35,437 nt of DNA from Archangium sp. (GTDB taxonomy: Bacteria; Myxococcota; Myxococcia; Myxococcales; Myxococcaceae). The stretch lies in contig JAEUJR010000865.1 in the NCBI GenBank assembly GCA_016793585.1, positions 1-35,437 on the forward strand. The letters are read 5' to 3'. The position numbers and the translations under genes are program-made. Within the stretch, counting starts at the first letter, position 1; the number at the start of each line of letters is the position of its first letter. Shown in pieces: positions 31,820-35,437 of the stretch. The notes under the pieces are model-generated. The model did no database searches. It worked only from the letters and a program-made list of their open reading frames with translations, and was not told the origin of the DNA.

Positions 31820-32586
31820 ACGCGCTCCGCAGCGGCTACGCTCACCACATGCCCCGCTATGCCGTCGGCGACCTGCTCATCGACCTCGAGCTGCCCGAGA
31901 GCTTCTCCTGTGAATACTCGTTGAGCGGCTCGCTCCTTGCGCGCACCGACGACGGCGTCATCGAGATCTCTGCGCTCACCGCCCGCAACAAGGACGGCAG
32001 CGACGCAGACTTCTCGGGCCAACGAGAGCGACGTGACGAGAAGACCGTCACGTACGGGTTCGGCGATCATCTGATCATCGCGACCCACCCACCTCGCCTC
32101 GCCGCGGCGACCGAACACGTGCTCGCGAGCGTGGGCCGCTCACATGCGCCGTTCGATGCCGGTGACGAGCTGCAGATGCGTCCACTCCGCGCCTCGCTGG
32201 AGCCGTGGCTGAGGCAACGCCGCCGTTCGCTGCAGCTCGCCTTCGGCTTCGACCCGCGCTCCCCGTCAGCGCCGCGACAGCTCGACGACTTCTGGGAACG
32301 CCTCTTCCGCGTCGAACCCGGAGATCAGCTCGACACGATGCTCGCCTGTGCGTGGGTCGGCTTCGGAGACCTGCTCGTTCACCGCCTCGGCTTTCAGTGG
32401 TGCTGGTCACGCGACGAGTTTGGCACCGACCTCGGCTGTGTCGCGCTGCCCGAGACGGCGAAGCTGCTCATCGTGCCCGGCTCGTTCGTGGGCAAACGGT
32501 GGGAGCGGCGCGAGCCACGCTTCATCGAGCACGCCCTGCCTGAGATCGAACGCACCCTCGAGCAGGTCGCCGCACAGGACGCGTGA
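31816..32586 (+). CDS. DUF3806-like protein
   Basis: A 256-residue soluble protein. The second half (about 160-240) resembles DUF3806: LDDFWERLF, a helix LACAWVGFGDLLVHRLG, FQWCWSRDEFGTDLGCV and a final LIVPGSFVGKRWERRE. The family has no known activity. The first half (about 15-110) is a separate beta-rich domain (VGDLLIDLELPESFSCEYS ... TYGFGDHLIIATHPP) of unknown type. The GTG start at 31816 overlaps the stop of the upstream membrane protein gene; ATG 31849 is an alternative that fits the first strand better. It converges with the VWA lipoprotein gene, leaving a 10-base gap. Confidence 0.72.
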   Translation: MNALRSGYAHHMPRYAVGDLLIDLELPESFSCEYSLSGSLLARTDDGVIEISALTARNKDGSDADFSGQRERRDEKTVTYGFGDHLIIATHPPRLAAATEHVLASVGRSHAPFDAGDELQMRPLRASLEPWLRQRRRSLQLAFGFDPRSPSAPRQLDDFWERLFRVEPGDQLDTMLACAWVGFGDLLVHRLGFQWCWSRDEFGTDLGCVALPETAKLLIVPGSFVGKRWERREPRFIEHALPEIERTLEQVAAQDA

Positions 32587-32596
32587 ACGAAGCGCG

Positions 32597-34546
32597 TCAG
32601 AACGGCTCCACCTCGACGTGCGCCTGAGGTGCGGCGAGGTTGACGGCCCAGCTGCGGTGCCAGGGCGTGAACTCCTGCGGCAACCGAACGGCCCAGGCGA
32701 CCTCGGTCAGACACTCCGACATGGCGGGTGAAGCGCCCGTCACCTTCACGTCCACCACCTCGTCGCCCGTCGCCTCGACGCTCACGCGCCCCTGCGCCGG
32801 CTCGGCCAGCTTCGACTCGCACGCCGCCACGCCGGGTTGGAGCAGCTGACGCAAGAGTGGGGTCAGGTCGGGCATCACGCGCCCCATGCGCAGGCCGCAG
32901 TGGGTCTTCACCGAGCACCCGCCGCAACGAGAGCTCGTGCCGTACCCACCGGTGCCGCCGAAGAAGCCGCCTGCGGTGGAGGGCGCCGCGTTGGCCGGCG
33001 CGGCGAGGTACGACGTGAATGGCGAGACGGCCTGCGCGAGGAACGCGGCCGACCGCACCTCGTCGTCGCTCAGCTGGGTGCGCAGCTCACGCTCACCAAC
33101 GGCGAGGCCCGGCAGCCGCTGGGCGAGCGAGCGGTCGATGGCCACGACGCGGCGAAACTCGCGCGCCCAGATTTTTCCGGTGACCGTGACGAACTCGGGC
33201 GGCTTCGCCTCGAGGCCCTGCAGCCGCAGCGTGGAGCCCTCGCTCAGCACGTCGTCGACGATGGGCTCCATGCCTTCGGCTTCGACCTTGAAGTCGTCGA
33301 CGCGCACGGGCCGCACGAGCTCGCGCAGCGTCACGGCGGCCTCGTCGTCAGCCTGGTGGCCCGCCGCCTTCACGAAGATGCCGCCCGTCGAGGCAGCGAG
33401 CGGCGCGAGTGGCGCTCCGTCGATGCGCTGGAACCTGAGCGCTCCGGAGGTCTCCGAGCTTCGACTCACCACGTGCAGCACGGTGTCGCGCGGCGCGCCT
33501 GCGAGCGTCTCGATGGTGGCCTCGGTCGAGAACGAGCCGCGCAGCCGCTCGTCGGTGAAGAGCACCACGCGCGCCGGCCCGCCGACCTCGGACAACGCGC
33601 GAATCGCGAGCGCCGCGCCGTCATCGAGGTTCGACCCGTTGCCGGGCGCGAACTTCGAAGCGCTCTCCTTCAGCAGTCTGGGCACGTCACCGGCGGGAAC
33701 GAAGCGGCCGAACAGACGCTCGCCGAAGCGGCGCGTGACGACGACCTCGACCCGCGCATCGGGGGTGTTCGCCAGGTACGGCCCCACCAGCTCGAGCTGC
33801 GCCGCGATGCCATCGGGCCCTTCGCTGTGCGAGGCATCGATGACGAACACGACGCGCGGCTCGGTGGGCGCAGGCTCGAGCACCGGCGCGGCGTCGACCT
33901 CGAGCCGCCAGAACGTGCGGTCGGTGTCGAGCTGCGACGTCGCCCAGCGCAGGTCGGCGACCGGCTGGGTGAAGTGCTGCCGGCGCACCACGAAGCCATC
34001 GACCGACTCCAGCGCGTGGGCGCGTTCGAACCGGGGCTGAAGGCCCGCCGTCTGAAGGGGGAAGTCGAAGCCGACGACGCCGGCCTCGTAGGTGGGCGCC
34101 AGCAGCAGGTCGTAGCTGATGGTGACCGTCTCGTGCGGCGGCAGCGCGAAGAGCTCGAGCACCAGCTCGCCGTCGTACATCCACTCCAGCTTGCCGAGCA
34201 GCACGGGCGGTGCGTCGCCAGGGCCCGTGAGCAGCTCCCACTGCGCGGCGACCTGCTCCTGCGTCGAGAGCGGCGCTGGCACCACCTCGCCGCCACGCCT
34301 CAACTCGAGCGACGTCGCGATGGCCCCCTGCGGCACGTTCAACAGCCGCGAGAAGCCGCGCGCGCCATCGGTGTCGTTTCGCAGCTCGCGCGTCACCGCG
34401 AGGCGCACACTGCCCTCCACGAAGTGCACCTGAATGACATGGCTCAGCTCGGTGATGCCGGTGTGTTCCGGCTGCACCCCTGCGAGGTCTTCGGGCGAGC
34501 AGGCGAGCAGCGAGACGAGCGCGGCGACGACCGTGGGCTGGCGCAT
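32597..34546 (-). CDS. VIT/VWA-domain lipoprotein with Cys-rich C-terminal region
   Basis: A 649-residue predicted lipoprotein (SLLACSPED, Cys16). Residues about 30-180 resemble a VIT domain (SVRLAVTRELRNDTDG, TISYDLLLAPTYEAGVVGFDFPL). A von Willebrand A domain follows (about 230-400), with a complete first metal-binding motif DASHS in VVFVIDASHS, as in metal-dependent adhesion proteins. A further beta-region (about 400-540) ends in a Gly-rich linker (GGFFGGTGGYG) and a Cys cluster (CGGCSVKTHC). The last 110 residues, starting with LTPLLRQLLQPGVAACESK, have the pattern of an AgmX/TonB-like C-terminal domain. It is probably a surface or periplasmic adhesion or assembly factor. The start is ATG 34546. 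Confidence 0.82.
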   Translation of the reverse strand: MRQPTVVAALVSLLACSPEDLAGVQPEHTGITELSHVIQVHFVEGSVRLAVTRELRNDTDGARGFSRLLNVPQGAIATSLELRRGGEVVPAPLSTQEQVAAQWELLTGPGDAPPVLLGKLEWMYDGELVLELFALPPHETVTISYDLLLAPTYEAGVVGFDFPLQTAGLQPRFERAHALESVDGFVVRRQHFTQPVADLRWATSQLDTDRTFWRLEVDAAPVLEPAPTEPRVVFVIDASHSEGPDGIAAQLELVGPYLANTPDARVEVVVTRRFGERLFGRFVPAGDVPRLLKESASKFAPGNGSNLDDGAALAIRALSEVGGPARVVLFTDERLRGSFSTEATIETLAGAPRDTVLHVVSRSSETSGALRFQRIDGAPLAPLAASTGGIFVKAAGHQADDEAAVTLRELVRPVRVDDFKVEAEGMEPIVDDVLSEGSTLRLQGLEAKPPEFVTVTGKIWAREFRRVVAIDRSLAQRLPGLAVGERELRTQLSDDEVRSAAFLAQAVSPFTSYLAAPANAAPSTAGGFFGGTGGYGTSSRCGGCSVKTHCGLRMGRVMPDLTPLLRQLLQPGVAACESKLAEPAQGRVSVEATGDEVVDVKVTGASPAMSECLTEVAWAVRLPQEFTPWHRSWAVNLAAPQAHVEVEPF

Positions 34547-34582
34547 GGGGCGCCTGACACCACGGCCGGGCTTCCGGTTCCG

Positions 34583-34954
34583 TCAGGGGGTGATCAACCG
34601 CGAGATGCGCTCGACCAGGTTCACCAGCGACTTCGCCTCGAGCGGGGGCGTGCAGGCGAGGGAGAGCTCGACGATGGGCAGACCTGTCTCCGCCCGCTGC
34701 GCCTTCGACGGGAAGCGGGGGTCTTCAGGCGCGAGGAAGGTGTGCCCACGGCTCTCGAGCTCGTCGAGCACGACCTCGATGGCGGGCGTGGCGGCGTCGA
34801 TGGCCGCGAGAAAGCCGCGCTCCTCGTCGAGGTGGTGCCGCATGCCGTGCTCGATGGAGCCGCTCTCGTCGGGCGCCCACTCGATGCTCATGCCCGAGTC
34901 CATCACCACGACGCACCGGCTCAGGCGACGCTCGGCTCGAGAGCTTCCACTCAT
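34583..34954 (-). CDS. Unknown small protein, 123 residues
   Basis: A cytoplasmic-looking protein without signal peptide or membrane helix. It has an acidic middle (ESGSIEHGMRHHLDEERGFLAAIDAATPAIEVVLDELESRG) and a helical end (EAKSLVNLVERISRLITP). No family is recognised. The start is ATG 34954; ATG 35-51 bases downstream (MDSGMSIEW) is possible. It lies between the VWA lipoprotein gene (36-base gap) and tyrS (63-base gap) on the same strand. Two small hairpins (GTCTC/GAGAC at 34994-35007 and CGTGAG/CTCACG at 34958-34972) lie in the gap before it and may mark the end of the tyrS transcript. Confidence 0.65.
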   Translation of the reverse strand: MSGSSRAERRLSRCVVVMDSGMSIEWAPDESGSIEHGMRHHLDEERGFLAAIDAATPAIEVVLDELESRGHTFLAPEDPRFPSKAQRAETGLPIVELSLACTPPLEAKSLVNLVERISRLITP

Positions 34955-35017
34955 GCTCGTGAGTGTCTCACGGCGCCGAGCAGCGCAGCGAAGGTCTCGG
35001 GTGAGACGGGAGCTTCA

Positions 35018-35437
35018 TCAGGCGACGCGGACGAGGCAGTTGTCCTTCTTGCCGCGTGAGAGCAGCAGGTACCGGTCAGACAGCAGCGCAGTGGCGTCGA
35101 TGAGCTTCATCGGGTCGCTCACCTTCTCTTTGTTCAGCGCGAGCCCGTTCTGCTCGATGAGCTTTCGCGCCGCGCCCTTCGACTCGACGAAGCCGGTCTT
35201 CGTCGTCACCAGCTCGACGAAGGGAATGCCCTTCGCCAGCTCGTCGCGCGAGACGTCCTTCTGCGGCACGTCTTTGAAGATGGAGCCGATCTGCTGCTCG
35301 GTCAGGCTCTTGAGCGTCTCGATGGTGGCCTTGCCGAACAACACGTCGGCGGCCTTGATGGCGAAGTCGACGTCACCCTTCGAGTGCACGCGCTCGGTCA
35401 CGTCGCTGGCGAGGGTGCGCTGCAGGTGACGCGCCGA
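35018..35437 (-). CDS. tyrS: Tyrosyl-tRNA synthetase, C-terminal part (gene starts beyond the window)
   Basis: The frame is open to the right edge, and 139 residues are visible. The first part (ARHLQRTLASDVTERVHSKGDVDFAIKAADVLFGKAT) matches the segment that links the catalytic domain to the tRNA-binding domain in bacterial TyrRS. The end is the S4-type RNA-binding domain: LVTTKTGFVESKGAARKLIEQNGLALNKEKV and a final LLLSRGKKDNCLVRV. The enzyme charges tRNA-Tyr with tyrosine. The HIGH and KMSKS signature motifs lie outside. It is the only clear housekeeping gene in the window and gives a good anchor for synteny. Confidence 0.92.
   Translation of the reverse strand, partial: SARHLQRTLASDVTERVHSKGDVDFAIKAADVLFGKATIETLKSLTEQQIGSIFKDVPQKDVSRDELAKGIPFVELVTTKTGFVESKGAARKLIEQNGLALNKEKVSDPMKLIDATALLSDRYLLLSRGKKDNCLVRVA

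Noticed and set aside
32837..35059. A 740-codon open frame on the plus strand
   Set aside because: It runs antisense to the VWA lipoprotein, the small unknown gene and the tyrS end, all of which show domains or clean starts. Its product is Arg/Glu/His-rich low-complexity sequence, as expected from the opposite strand of GC-rich coding DNA.
1..35437. tRNA, rRNA, transposase, integrase, attachment sites and CRISPR-Cas genes
   Set aside because: None was recognised on either strand by reading. A tRNA scan and profile searches would be the decisive tests.

Overview
The window is about 35.4 kb of GC-rich DNA with very tight gene packing. It looks like a chromosome segment from the phylum Myxococcota (myxobacteria or close relatives). 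The lineage evidence is a DUF2378 protein, a family described from myxobacteria; two secreted proteins ending in MYXO-CTERM-like tails (a Cys, a hydrophobic stretch, then an Arg cluster); a lipoprotein built of DUF7151-type repeats; a transmembrane Ser/Thr protein kinase; a hybrid histidine kinase; and an unusually high share of lipoproteins. No rRNA, tRNA, CRISPR array, transposase, integrase or phage gene was recognised. The window opens inside an AAA+ ATPase gene and closes inside tyrS.

Layout. 1-2.3 kb: C-terminal part of an AAA+ ATPase and a 520-residue coiled-coil protein (+). 2.3-3.2 kb: peroxiredoxin and an overlapping PrcB-like lipoprotein (-). 3.3-5.1 kb: a translationally coupled pair, a DUF3419/BtaA-like aminocarboxypropyltransferase and a GNAT-fold protein (+). 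5.2-8.4 kb: a Gly-Ser-Thr-repeat protein, a glycosidase-like TIM barrel, a GAD/DUF1851-type protein with a histone-like Lys/Ala tail, and a small membrane protein. 8.5-11.6 kb: a lipoprotein and a hybrid histidine kinase (+). 11.8-13.5 kb: DUF2378, TPR and Cys-rich lipoprotein operon (-). 13.6-15.9 kb: thrombospondin-type-3 MYXO-CTERM protein and a lipoprotein (-). 16.0-20.3 kb: DUF7151-repeat lipoprotein, Ser/Thr kinase and an exported two-helix protein (+). 20.4-23.5 kb: LysR regulator, a small unknown protein and a beta-helix MYXO-CTERM protein. 23.6-27.8 kb: a four-segment (+) run of a 1013-residue exported protein, a TonB-C-like protein and a rifampin ADP-ribosyltransferase (arr). 27.8-30.2 kb: overlapping operon (-) of a monooxygenase-like lipoprotein, an alpha/beta-hydrolase-like protein and an ECF sigma factor. 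30.3-32.6 kb: alkaline-phosphatase-superfamily enzyme, membrane protein and DUF3806-like protein (+). 32.6-35.4 kb: VIT/VWA lipoprotein, a small unknown protein and tyrS (-).

There is no single obvious defence or biosynthetic cluster. The theme is cell-envelope and surface proteins with their signalling genes. The points most worth a second look are: two pseudopilin-type Cys modules embedded in the giant exported protein; the coupled DUF3419-GNAT pair; a near-identical 5' leader in front of two unrelated genes 7 kb apart; a histone-tail plus immunity-like domain fusion; and an alpha/beta-hydrolase with Tyr at the nucleophile position, co-transcribed with an ECF sigma factor. Family names come from reading motifs in the translated sequence; no database search was run.
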